From Moorella humiferrea (GTDB taxonomy: Bacteria; Bacillota; DSM-521; Neomoorellales; Neomoorellaceae), in assembly GCF_039233145.1 (NCBI RefSeq), contig NZ_CP136419.1, positions 1 to 64,000 of the forward strand: 64,000 nt of DNA. The letters run 5' to 3'. Of the stretch, positions 54,554-62,592 are shown piece by piece. Positions within the stretch are counted from its first letter, which is position 1, and each line of letters starts with the position of its first letter. The position numbers were made by a program, and so were the translations under genes. The notes under the pieces are model-generated. The model was not told the origin of the DNA. It ran no database searches and saw nothing but the letters and a program-made list of their open reading frames with translations.

Positions 54554-55366
54554 TTGCTGCACATGGTGGTCTGCGTCAAGCAGGTACCGGATACGACCGA
54601 AGTCAGGATTGACCCCCGGACCAATACCCTGGTTCGGGCCGGCGTCCCGGCCGTTATCAACCCCTACGATGCCCATGCCGTGGAAGCAGCGGTACAATTA
54701 AAGGAAAAATACGGTGGCAGGGTCACGGCCCTTTCCATGGGACCGCCCCAGGCCGAAGAGGTGCTGCGCCGGGCACTCGCCATGGGAGCCGACGAGGGCA
54801 TTCTCCTTACCGATCGGGCCTTTGCTGGTTCCGACACCCTGGCCACCAGTTATATACTCGCCCAGGCCATTAAAAGGATTGATAAGATGTTGCCGGTAAA
54901 TCTGGTTTTATGCGGGAAGCAGGCCATTGACGGTGATACGGCCCAGGTAGGGCCGGGAATAGCTACGAGACTTGGCTTTACCCAGTTGACCTATTGTATG
55001 GCCATCGACGCTATAGATTTAGAACAGGGTTATATTCAGGTTCAACGCAAGCTCGAAGGGAAAAGGGAAATCGTCCGCGGTCGTCTGCCTGCCCTTCTCA
55101 CGGTAGTCAAGGAAATAAATGAACTGCACTATGCATCACTTCCGGCCTTAGTCAGGGCCGCCAGGGCGGACATTATCACCTGGGGTAAAGACGACCTCGA
55201 ACTAGACCCGGCCCAAATCGGCCTCAAAGGTTCGCCGACGTCTGTCTGGCGCATCTTTGCCCCACCGGCGCGGCCCGGTGGGGAGATAATTCCCGGTAAA
55301 CCACAGGAAGCGGCAGCGGCGCTTGTAGAAAAGCTCGTTAAGACCAAGGTCGTAGCCGACAGATAA
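54554..55366 (+). CDS. fixA: Electron transfer flavoprotein beta subunit (FixA/EtfB)
   Basis: The 270-residue protein matches ETF beta: VVCVKQVPDTTEVRIDP, YDAHAVEAAVQLKE and LCGKQAIDGDTAQVGPG. With FixB it forms a flavin heterodimer; with fixC and fixX the group would oxidise NADH and reduce ferredoxin and quinone by bifurcation. TTG 54554 is used with AGGGGTGG upstream; ATG 54563 is an alternative. Confidence 0.92.
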   Translation: MLHMVVCVKQVPDTTEVRIDPRTNTLVRAGVPAVINPYDAHAVEAAVQLKEKYGGRVTALSMGPPQAEEVLRRALAMGADEGILLTDRAFAGSDTLATSYILAQAIKRIDKMLPVNLVLCGKQAIDGDTAQVGPGIATRLGFTQLTYCMAIDAIDLEQGYIQVQRKLEGKREIVRGRLPALLTVVKEINELHYASLPALVRAARADIITWGKDDLELDPAQIGLKGSPTSVWRIFAPPARPGGEIIPGKPQEAAAALVEKLVKTKVVADR

Positions 55367-55379
55367 TGGAGGGACAGCC

Positions 55380-56429
55380 TTGTCCAAGTTTCAAGGCGTA
55401 TGGGTTTTTATTGAACAGCTGGCGGGGGAAGTCGCTCCCGTTTCCTGGGAACTGCTGGGAGCAGGGCGTACCCTGGCCGATAACCTGGAGGGGGAACTCG
55501 CCGGTGTACTTTTAGGACATGAAGTAAAACATCTGGTATCCGAGGTATGGGCTTACGGCGCGGACAAGGTTTACTTAATCGAGGATCCTGTTCTTCAGTT
55601 CTATCGTACAGCTCCTTATGCCCGCGCCCTGGTCCAGGCTGTTAAAGAATACCAGCCGGAAATCCTTCTTCTAGGGGCCACCAGCCTTGGTCGGGATCTA
55701 TCGGGAGCCGTGGCCACCGCCCTGGGCACCGGGCTTACGGCGGACTGCACCGGCCTCGCCATCCAGCCGGAGACGCGGTTTTTAGAGCAGACTCGGCCGG
55801 CCTTTGGCGGCAACGTTATGGCCACCATTCTCTGCCGCCGTCACCGCCCCCAGATGGCCACGGTGCGACCACGGGTCATGCCCATGCCGTCCCGCCGGGA
55901 GGGCCGCCGGGGCGAACTGGTGCGGGTGGATGTGACCTTTGATGCAGATGAGGCCCGGGCCGAGGTTATCGAAATTATTACCGAAAAAAATAAAGCCGTC
56001 TATCTCGATCGGGCGGAGATTATCGTCGCCGGCGGGCGCGGTGTTGGGTCGAAAGAGAATTTTGCCCTTCTGGAAGAACTGGCAGGTGTCCTGGGCGGCA
56101 CCCTGGCTGCGTCCAGGGCGGCGGTAGAAGCCGGGTGGCTGCCTCCGGAGTATCAGGTAGGACAGACGGGAGTCACGGTGCGCCCGAAGATTTATTTTGC
56201 CATCGGCATTTCCGGGGCCATCCAGCACCTGGTGGGTATGCAGGGCGCCGATGTCATCGTGGCCGTTAACAATGACCCTGATGCCCCCATTTTTAAAATT
56301 GCCACCTATGGCATCGTCGGCGATTTCCGGGAAGTAGTTCCGGCTTTAACGGCGGAATTTCGTCTTCGTCTGGATCCGGCACCGGGGCCGGGTAGAGCCC
56401 CCGGGGCGGAAGGTTCCGGTTCATATTAA
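55380..56429 (+). CDS. fixB: Electron transfer flavoprotein alpha subunit (FixB/EtfA)
   Basis: The 349-residue protein has the C-terminal FAD-binding domain of ETF alpha: [43 protein letters not shown] and [20 protein letters not shown]. It starts with TTG 55380 after GGAGGGACAG. It is the partner of the preceding beta gene. Confidence 0.93.
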   Translation: MSKFQGVWVFIEQLAGEVAPVSWELLGAGRTLADNLEGELAGVLLGHEVKHLVSEVWAYGADKVYLIEDPVLQFYRTAPYARALVQAVKEYQPEILLLGATSLGRDLSGAVATALGTGLTADCTGLAIQPETRFLEQTRPAFGGNVMATILCRRHRPQMATVRPRVMPMPSRREGRRGELVRVDVTFDADEARAEVIEIITEKNKAVYLDRAEIIVAGGRGVGSKENFALLEELAGVLGGTLAASRAAVEAGWLPPEYQVGQTGVTVRPKIYFAIGISGAIQHLVGMQGADVIVAVNNDPDAPIFKIATYGIVGDFREVVPALTAEFRLRLDPAPGPGRAPGAEGSGSY

Positions 56430-56448
56430 GTGTGCAGGGGGCAAGATT

Positions 56449-57747
56449 ATGGCTTTAAGGTTTGAGGCAGTCGTAGTCGGAGCCGGGCCCGCGGGCCTGG
56501 CGGCGGCCATTGTCCTGGCCCGGGCCGGGGTGGAGGTAGTTATTTTCGAACGCGGCGAGCATCCGGGAAGCAAGAACGTTATGGGCGGGGTCCTTTACCG
56601 CCACCCCACCGAAGCGGTGGTTCCCGGGTTTTACCGTGAGGCGCCCCTAGAGCGGCCGGTGGTTGAACAGCGCTTGTGGTTGCTGACTGATGACGCGGCC
56701 CTGACCCTGGGGTATAAAAATACTGTCTTTGGCGCCGAGCCGTACAACGCCTTTACCGTTTTAAGGGCCCGCTTCGACCGCTGGCTGGCGGCACAGGCTG
56801 TGGCGGCCGGGGCCCTCTTGATCAATGAAACCGTTGTCGAGGACCTCCTCTGGGAGAAGGACCGCGTCGTAGGGGTGAAGACGGGACGGGCCGAAGGTGA
56901 CGTCCGTGCCGATGTGGTAATAATCGCCGAAGGCGCCAACTCCCTTTTAACCCAAAAAGCAGGCCTGAAAAAAGACGGCACCAATACCAACCAGCTGGCT
57001 GTAGCCGTGAAAGAAATCATTGCTCTGCCCCGGGAAAAGATTGAAGACCGCTTTAACCTGGAAGAAGGCCAGGGTTGTACCATCGAACTTTTGGGAGACG
57101 CCACCAAGGGCATGATGGGCACGGCCTTTATCTATACCAACAAAGACTCCCTATCCGTAGGGGTGGGTGTTCTCCTTTCGAGCCTCATCCGGCGGCGTTT
57201 AAACCCCAACGATCTCCTGGAGCACTTAAAAAGTCATCCCATGATCCGGCGGTTGTTGAGCGGCGGCGAGATTAGGGAATACCAGGCCCACCTGATTCCT
57301 GAAGGCGGCTACCGGGCCATTCCCAGGCTCTATGGTAACGGCGTTCTGGTGGTCGGCGACGCCGCCATGCTGGTCAACGGCATCCACCGCGAGGGGTCGA
57401 ATCTTGCCATGACTTCCGGATTGCTGGCGGCGCAGGCCGTCCTGGCCGCCCGGGAAAAGGGCGACTACAGCGCGGCCACCCTAGCGCGCTACCGAGATAT
57501 GCTGGAGGAGAGCTTTGTCTTGCAAGATCTAAAAAAGTATCAAGATGCTCCCTTTTTCTTTGACCAAAATCCCCACTTTTTCATCCTTTACCCCCAACTC
57601 CTTTCCCGGGCGGCCAGGGAGTTCTTGACCGTCGACAATGTACCCAAGCGGGAAAAGCAGAAGCGCATTTGGAGGGAAATTACGGCCGAACGCAGCCGTA
57701 TACAACTGGCCGGGGACCTTTACCGCCTCTGGAAGGTGATGGGATGA
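56449..57747 (+). CDS. fixC: FixC, ETF:quinone oxidoreductase-like flavoprotein
   Basis: The 432-residue protein has an N-terminal FAD fold VVGAGPAGLAAAIVLARAG, GSKNVMGGVLYRHPTEAVVP and the C-terminal quinone-type domain (GDAAMLVNGIHREGSNLAMTSG, read in part). FixC transfers electrons between the Etf dimer, FixX and the quinone pool. ATG 56449 follows GGGGGCAAG. The stop overlaps the fixX start. Confidence 0.93.
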   Translation: MALRFEAVVVGAGPAGLAAAIVLARAGVEVVIFERGEHPGSKNVMGGVLYRHPTEAVVPGFYREAPLERPVVEQRLWLLTDDAALTLGYKNTVFGAEPYNAFTVLRARFDRWLAAQAVAAGALLINETVVEDLLWEKDRVVGVKTGRAEGDVRADVVIIAEGANSLLTQKAGLKKDGTNTNQLAVAVKEIIALPREKIEDRFNLEEGQGCTIELLGDATKGMMGTAFIYTNKDSLSVGVGVLLSSLIRRRLNPNDLLEHLKSHPMIRRLLSGGEIREYQAHLIPEGGYRAIPRLYGNGVLVVGDAAMLVNGIHREGSNLAMTSGLLAAQAVLAAREKGDYSAATLARYRDMLEESFVLQDLKKYQDAPFFFDQNPHFFILYPQLLSRAAREFLTVDNVPKREKQKRIWREITAERSRIQLAGDLYRLWKVMG

Positions 57748-58025
57748 TGCGCCTGGAAGATAAACTTTTCCTCAACCGCTACCAGACGGATAAACACCCT
57801 CACTTAAGGATCAAAGACCGGGAAGTTTGCCGTCACTGTGAAGGCAAGCCATGCACCTTTATTTGTCCGGCCCGGGTATATGTTTGGAATGACAGGGAGG
57901 AGAGGATCGAAACGGCCTACGAGGGTTGTGTGGAATGCGGCACCTGCCGCTATGGCTGTGCCCATGATAACATCGACTGGCGTTATCCCCGCGGCGGCTT
58001 CGGCATCCTTTATAAATATGGATAA
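57744..58025 (+). CDS. fixX: FixX, ferredoxin-like protein
   Basis: The 93-residue protein has VCRHCEGKPCTFICPARVY and GCVECGTCRYGCAHDN, one complete [4Fe-4S] motif and a partial second, as in FixX. ATG 57744 (double ATG) overlaps the FixC stop. It completes fixABCX, which in diazotrophs and some anaerobes bifurcates NADH electrons to ferredoxin or flavodoxin and menaquinone. A role with menaquinone is inferred from the family. Confidence 0.92.
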   Translation: MMRLEDKLFLNRYQTDKHPHLRIKDREVCRHCEGKPCTFICPARVYVWNDREERIETAYEGCVECGTCRYGCAHDNIDWRYPRGGFGILYKYG

Positions 58026-58069
58026 ACTTTCATGGGCAGCTTTGCTAGGAAAACTATAGAAGTGTTCCC

Positions 58070-58497
58070 GTGACCATCGAGCAGATCATCAAGCTCCTCA
58101 ACCTGGACCTGTCCTGGGAATATGCAGCCATGATCCAGTATATCCAGCACGCCAGCATGCTTACCGCTCCCCAGTATGTGGCCATTATTGATGAAGGGCT
58201 TCAGCATGCCCGGGATGAACACGAACATGCCGTAAAGCTGAGTGACAAAATCCAGTAACTTGGCGGCATCCCGACGGTCCAGGTGCAGGAAATCAAAATC
58301 TCCCTCAATGACGTCGAAATGTTGCGCCAGGACTGGGGGTCGAGTATGACGCCCCGAACCGTTAACTGCAGCGTATTGAACAACTGGAAGCCTTAAAATT
58401 GTACGACGTCGCCCAGGTCATCAGGAAAATTGCCGTAGTGGAGCAGGAACATATTCTTGACCTGGAGAAGGCCCTGGGCACTCAGAAGGTAAGATAA
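58070..58497 (+). pseudogene. Decayed ferritin-like protein gene
   Basis: The 5' part reads MTIEQIIKLLNLDLSWEYAA and HARDEHEHAVKLSDKIQ, a ferritin-like four-helix iron protein start with EHEH ligands, then stops at TAA 58256-58258, where the following LGGIPTVQVQEIKISL continues in the same frame. Near 58335 the frame shifts, and a second TAA lies near 58366. The remaining half, QRIEQLEALKLYDVAQVIRK and VVEQEHILDLEKALG, is clear in the other frame to 58497. Three lesions make it a pseudogene; sequencing error is unlikely to explain all. It lies 44 bases after fixX. Confidence 0.82.
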
Positions 58498-58919
58498 CTA
58501 GCAATTTGCGGCAGGGGTAAATTGACATTACTTTTTCCTAAGAGAAGGAATTTGTTGAGCGAGGTCGAATAAAAAATATTATAGCAACTGATTGGAGGAT
58601 AATTTCTGTGCTGGCAAAGTGTATAACAGAAATTAACATAAAAAACAAAAATAGCCAATGGGGGGGGGGGGGGGGGGATTATATGCCTTGATTGTAAATA
58701 TTTGGAAAAAGATCTCCCCTCTATTAGCCCCCTTAAAATTATTGCCAATAACATTCCTTCCAACCTCTCCACTGTTACCTTCCATAACACCTCCAGGAAC
58801 GAAAATTTCCATGTAATTTTTTGGGAGAAATATCCGGGGGTGATTGGACTACCGTCACCGTTCCTTCTCCCTCGCTCCCAGGGTTCCCTAAGAGATATCT
58901 ATCTCTTAAAGCAAATAAA
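58498..58919. other. AT-rich 422-base gap with an 18-G tract
   Basis: This stretch holds no supported gene. It contains an 18-base run of G (58660-58677), an inverted repeat AAGAGATA-TC-TATCTCTT (58890-58907), and a short frame from GTG 58608 (with GGAGG before it) that passes through the G-run and stops at 58691. A change of the run to 16 or 19 would extend that frame to about 58816. The encoded peptide resembles no family I know. Confidence 0.6.
58660..58677. repeat. Homopolymer tract of 18 G
   Basis: Eighteen consecutive G in an otherwise AT-rich region. Such tracts slip during replication and are hard to sequence, so the length may vary or be an assembly artefact. Confidence 0.95.
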
Positions 58920-59015
58920 TTAAAGTGTTTAAGGGCAAACCACTCGAAAGGGTGGGACGCAAAGCCATGGGTCTGTAGCCACTATGTTGGTATGACTGCC
59001 AGGCTGCCACTTTAA
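58920..59015 (+). ncRNA. c-di-GMP-I (GEMM-I) riboswitch 2
   Basis: P1 is TTAAAGTG (58920-58927) paired with CACTTTAA (59008-59015). Inside are AGGGCAAACC, the CTCGAAAGGG tetraloop, GGGACGCAAAGCCATGGGTC and the second-arm AGGCTGCC. The segment AGGCTGCC (59001-59008) can pair with GGCAGCC (59058-59064), the 5' arm of the terminator just upstream of the HD-GYP gene. Ligand binding should favour the terminator, so c-di-GMP is predicted to turn the downstream genes off. Confidence 0.9.
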
Positions 59016-59053
59016 AGTCGGTTTTTAATTTTTCCTTAACTTTTAAAGGGTTT

Positions 59054-59092
59054 AAAGGGCAGCCAGGCAAATTGCTCGTGGCTGCCTTTGCT
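59054..59092 (+). terminator. Expression-platform terminator of riboswitch 2
   Basis: GGCAGCCA (59058-59065) pairs with TGGCTGCC (59079-59086), with AAAG/CTTT extension and TTTGCTATTTC after. The 5' arm has the alternative partner AGGCTGCC in the aptamer. Confidence 0.85.
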
Positions 59093-59126
59093 ATTTCTAG
59101 ATGGAAGGAAGGCGGGGGGCGGGTTT

Positions 59127-59906
59127 ATGCAAAGGGATATGGTTACCAAAATTTTACTAGAGATTCGCCGGTACTGGCCGGCCCTGTACTTACACTCAGC
59201 TGCGGTGGCCAACTTTGCCTTAAGGATAGCCATGGAGCTGGGAATAGAAGCCCGTCATTGCCAGGACGTGTTAACGGGTGCCCTCTTGCATGATGCCGGC
59301 AAAATGCATGTAAGTTTGGAGATATTGACGAAACCGGGGCCACTGACAGAGGCAGAATGGGGGCAGATGAAAAAGCATACCGACTATGGGGCCGACTGGG
59401 TGGAACAAAGAGGGGGCAACGATGAGGTGGTAGCAGTTATTCGCTACCATCATGAATGGTGGAATGGAAACGGTTATGCCGGCCTTAAATATGAACAGAT
59501 CCCCCTGCTGGCCAGGATAGTAACCATCGCCGACGCTTTGGATGCCATGACGGCGTCGCGCCCATATCGTAAGGCGATTGCAATTAGTGAAGCCCTGATG
59601 GAAATACATAGCGGGAAAGGATTGCAATTTGACCCGGACATATTAACCGTCTTAAGGCAAAAGGCCACCTACGAACCGGCAACCTACCAGGAACCCCGCA
59701 CCCTTGCCAGGCAAATCGAAGTAGAAAAAGAATGGCTCGCGAGGTTAATTAAGATTTACGGCGATCTTACCCATCCTTTAATAATTGCCCAAAGTCACTG
59801 GTTGGACAAGTTGGTGTTAAGCATTTATAAGTTACAAGAAGGGAAAAGAAAGGAAAAACCTCTCTTTATGGGAGAAAGAGAATTTTTAAACCTGACTAAA
59901 AACTAG
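59127..59906 (+). CDS. HD-GYP-type domain protein (probable c-di-GMP phosphodiesterase)
   Basis: The 259-residue protein has an HD domain with LLHDAGKMH, KKHTDYG, the metal-binding HHEWWNGNGY and ADALDAMTASRPYR, all expected HD-GYP metal ligands. The GYP part is altered: GYAGLK, one residue shorter than the usual GYPxGLK, so activity on c-di-GMP may be changed. No sensor or receiver domain precedes it. A c-di-GMP riboswitch controls it, which would give negative feedback or a switch. ATG 59127 follows GGCGGGGGGCGGG; the frame is open from 59088 (TTG). Confidence 0.88.
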   Translation: MQRDMVTKILLEIRRYWPALYLHSAAVANFALRIAMELGIEARHCQDVLTGALLHDAGKMHVSLEILTKPGPLTEAEWGQMKKHTDYGADWVEQRGGNDEVVAVIRYHHEWWNGNGYAGLKYEQIPLLARIVTIADALDAMTASRPYRKAIAISEALMEIHSGKGLQFDPDILTVLRQKATYEPATYQEPRTLARQIEVEKEWLARLIKIYGDLTHPLIIAQSHWLDKLVLSIYKLQEGKRKEKPLFMGEREFLNLTKN

Positions 59907-59926
59907 AGCAGTGGAGGGGGGCAGGT

Positions 59927-61192
59927 GTGCAGGAGTGTAGCCAGTGTACCCGCAAGACCCCAAATCGTTCTTGCGTCGATTGCGATTATTTCATGAGTCC
60001 CGGCCCTTTACGCCGGAAGCCACCGGTGCCCATAGGCATTAGCCTGGTTGCCGCCGATGGTAAACGTTATGCTGGCCGTATCCTCGTATTGAATACCATG
60101 GAACTGGGCCTGGAAACCCAAGCTCCCGTTCCCGGTCAATATCGAATTTATTTACAGCAGCATCTCAGCCTGGATGTTGCAGGGGTACCCACCAGGGGCA
60201 AGGGCAACATCCACCTTTTTGACATTTTAGCTGTTTACCGGGGTGAGGAAACAGCCAGCCGCCTGGGTAATGAAGAATACCGTTTGCTGACGGATAGCAC
60301 CGGGGACTTCATTGAGCAAGTATCCCAATTAGTTCCCGCCCATTTACAGGAGCTGGTTAAAGAACGACTGCGTGCCGAGTTAGAAAGCTCGGAGATTTTT
60401 AACGCCATGCGGTTGGGCAAGGTGATGCGTTACGAAAAGGGGCGGTTTCGCCATCTGACAGGACAGGCTGACCTGGAACTGCCCCTGCCGGCAATAGAAA
60501 ATTTAATGCGCCAGGCAATAGACCGGGGAACCCATTGCCGGGAAGTAATAGTAAGTGAAGACGGTAAAAGGATTTATGACCTGCACGGGATACCCCTTGA
60601 CTCCCGGGCAGGGGGCCTGGTGGCCTTTGATCTTACCGAAATTATTGAAAAGGAAAGGCAGATGCGCCGCCAGGAGATGGTGGCCTACCGGGAAGCCGTG
60701 GCTGCCGTCACCAATGGGCGCCTGCAGCTTTTGACTTCAGAAGAAATGGTAGCTGTATTATCCCAGGGGAAGGAACTGGCAAGGGGAGTAGTTAACAAGG
60801 CTGCTGACATAGCTTTGGCTCGCAACAAGTTATGCAGTCTGTTACCCGCGGCTTTTAGCGCCCGTGCGCACGGCATGGCTTTATCTTTAACGGAGGCTTT
60901 GACCAATACCTTAAAACATGCTACGGGTGGTGAATGGGTGGTCCGGCAGACGGATGCGACCATCCGGATAATTATTCAAGACCAGGGCCAGGGAATTAAG
61001 ATAAAAGATTTACCCAAAGCGGCTTTAATGCGACATTACTCCACCCAAAATTCTCTTGGTTGCGGGTTTACTTTAATGCTTTATTATGCTGATAAAGTTT
61101 ATCTAACTACCGGTTCCAGGGGAACCACCCTGGTTCTGGATTTCCATCAATCAGCAGGTGAAGATAAAGAAATCTGTTCTCCAGCTTCTTAA
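59927..61192 (+). CDS. Partner-switching ATPase/kinase with Cys4 and PilZ-like N-terminus
   Basis: The 421-residue protein has an N-terminal four-cysteine motif (C4, C7, C16, C19; a possible zinc ribbon), a region about 35-110 resembling a PilZ domain (RYAGRILVLNTMELGLE, weak), a PAS-like middle (about 150-250) and a C-terminal HATPase domain (N box SLTEALTNTLKH, G1 DQGQGI) of the RsbW/RsbT type. Such ATPases phosphorylate STAS antagonists; two STAS proteins and a PP2C phosphatase follow directly. If the N-terminus binds c-di-GMP, this links signal to the module. That part is inference. Confidence 0.75.
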   Translation: MQECSQCTRKTPNRSCVDCDYFMSPGPLRRKPPVPIGISLVAADGKRYAGRILVLNTMELGLETQAPVPGQYRIYLQQHLSLDVAGVPTRGKGNIHLFDILAVYRGEETASRLGNEEYRLLTDSTGDFIEQVSQLVPAHLQELVKERLRAELESSEIFNAMRLGKVMRYEKGRFRHLTGQADLELPLPAIENLMRQAIDRGTHCREVIVSEDGKRIYDLHGIPLDSRAGGLVAFDLTEIIEKERQMRRQEMVAYREAVAAVTNGRLQLLTSEEMVAVLSQGKELARGVVNKAADIALARNKLCSLLPAAFSARAHGMALSLTEALTNTLKHATGGEWVVRQTDATIRIIIQDQGQGIKIKDLPKAALMRHYSTQNSLGCGFTLMLYYADKVYLTTGSRGTTLVLDFHQSAGEDKEICSPAS

Positions 61193-61217
61193 GTAAAGAA
61201 AGAGAAGGAGCGATATT

Positions 61218-61547
61218 ATGCTGGCAATCACTGTGACCAAGGGCGATAATGGGCGCTGTTTAAACCTTAAAGGGGAGTTAGACATGGAAACACTGGCCAA
61301 GCTGGAGCAAGCAGCAGAAGTGCAGGAAGGAGAGCGGCAATTGGAAATAAACCTGGCAGGGGTATCCTTTATAGATTCTACAGGTCTCAGGGGTTTATTA
61401 GAAATACAGCGCCGGTGGTCAATGAAGGGGGGTGAGGTACGGGTTATTAACCCCTGTCCGGAGATTGCCGAAGTTTTCCGGCTCGTAGGTATGGAAGAAC
61501 TTTTAGATTGTAGCGATCAGAGCAAGGTAACCGGGGGTGAATATTAA
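61218..61547 (+). CDS. STAS-domain anti-sigma factor antagonist 1
   Basis: The 109-residue protein is a single STAS domain like SpoIIAA/RsbV, with phospho-acceptor Ser54 in FIDSTGLRGLLEI. It would be phosphorylated by the preceding ATPase and dephosphorylated by the following PP2C enzyme. GAAGGAGCGA lies before the ATG. The stop abuts the next start. Confidence 0.9.
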   Translation: MLAITVTKGDNGRCLNLKGELDMETLAKLEQAAEVQEGERQLEINLAGVSFIDSTGLRGLLEIQRRWSMKGGEVRVINPCPEIAEVFRLVGMEELLDCSDQSKVTGGEY

Positions 61548-62285
61548 ATGTCCCTGGATACCGGTGGCAAGGGGAAACAAATAATACATGCCGGTATACA
61601 GGGTGCCGGGTGTAGTATTCCAGCAGACCTGGAAGGCGGCGACTTTTTTGATTTTATTCCCCTGGGTGAAGACCAACTTATTGTTGCTATCGGAGATGTA
61701 ATGGGCAAAGGTATGCGTGCCGCCGGGCAGATGAAGGAGCTTTGTACAATCTTACATGCCTGTACCAGGAAAGATCTGTCCCTATTGGAAATCATAAATC
61801 AGCTGGCTGCAATCGGAGGAAAGCGGCTGCATCGCGCCGGTTCCTTTGCCACCCTGTGCCTTATTTCTTATGAACGGCAGCATAATTGTTTAACCTGCCT
61901 CAGCGCCGGACACCCGTCTCCGGTAATATTTTCAGGCCGTAATATCCACGTACCCCGGGTAAGGGGGGTGGCCCTGGGTTTCCTGGAAGAATACCAGGGT
62001 ACTCGACCGGAACAAGTTGTCCTGTCTTGCGGCGATGTAGTTATCTTGTATACCGATGGCCTGGTAGAAGCCCGCGATGCCAATGGTCAAAATTATGGTT
62101 TAAATCGCCTTGAAGAGATAGTTGCCGCCAATACTTGCCTGGATGCAGTTGAACTCCGGGAGGTTATCTTAAATGACTTGTTTACCTTTACCGGCTGCAG
62201 GCAGCAAAGGGATGATGTAACCCTGGTAATACTTAAGAAAGACCTGGAAAGGGGGGGTGAGTGTGTTGGAGATCAAGGTAAATAA
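61548..62285 (+). CDS. PP2C-type (SpoIIE/RsbU-like) serine phosphatase
   Basis: The 245-residue phosphatase domain has GGDFFDFIPL, AIGDVMGKGMRAAGQM, LYTDGLVEARD and RQQRDDVTLVIL, the metal-binding aspartates of SpoIIE/RsbU. No sensor domain precedes it, so it is a minimal phosphatase. It reactivates STAS antagonists in partner-switching. It starts at the base after the STAS 1 stop, and its end overlaps the next gene by 29 bases. Confidence 0.92.
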   Translation: MSLDTGGKGKQIIHAGIQGAGCSIPADLEGGDFFDFIPLGEDQLIVAIGDVMGKGMRAAGQMKELCTILHACTRKDLSLLEIINQLAAIGGKRLHRAGSFATLCLISYERQHNCLTCLSAGHPSPVIFSGRNIHVPRVRGVALGFLEEYQGTRPEQVVLSCGDVVILYTDGLVEARDANGQNYGLNRLEEIVAANTCLDAVELREVILNDLFTFTGCRQQRDDVTLVILKKDLERGGECVGDQGK

Positions 62286-62586
62286 AGAAAAGGAAAAGGC
62301 CACCCTGCTGGTAGCGGGAGAATTGGACTACAGCAATGTTGCCCAGCTGCAGCAAGAGATTGCAAGGCAGGAGGCTCCCGTGGTGGAGGTAGTTCTTAAG
62401 GACCTGCAGTTTATGGATTCCTCTGGTGCCGGGATGCTTCTCAACCAGGCCAGGTTGTTGAGCCGGCAGAACCGCGTTTTAAAAATTACCCATATCCCCG
62501 CAAATATTCGCCATGACCTGGAAATAATTGGCTTTTTTCGCGTCTTAGAAACCCTTAAAGGCACCCCTCAAAGTGGAGGGGAGTGA
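62257..62586 (+). CDS. STAS-domain anti-sigma factor antagonist 2
   Basis: The 109-residue protein is a second STAS domain with DSSG (Ser55/56) in FMDSSGAGMLLNQ, as in SpoIIAA/RsbV. GTG 62257 is used, but GTG 62263 or TTG 62266 are also possible. Two antagonists for one ATPase suggest two outputs or a bistable switch. No sigma factor gene is visible in the window. Confidence 0.88.
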   Translation: MSVLEIKVNKEKEKATLLVAGELDYSNVAQLQQEIARQEAPVVEVVLKDLQFMDSSGAGMLLNQARLLSRQNRVLKITHIPANIRHDLEIIGFFRVLETLKGTPQSGGE

Positions 62587-62592
62587 TTGCAT

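Noticed and set aside
58482-58790. 102-codon minus-strand frame across the G tract
   Set aside because: Contains a proline run from the G tract and no recognisable domain; its frame depends on tract length.
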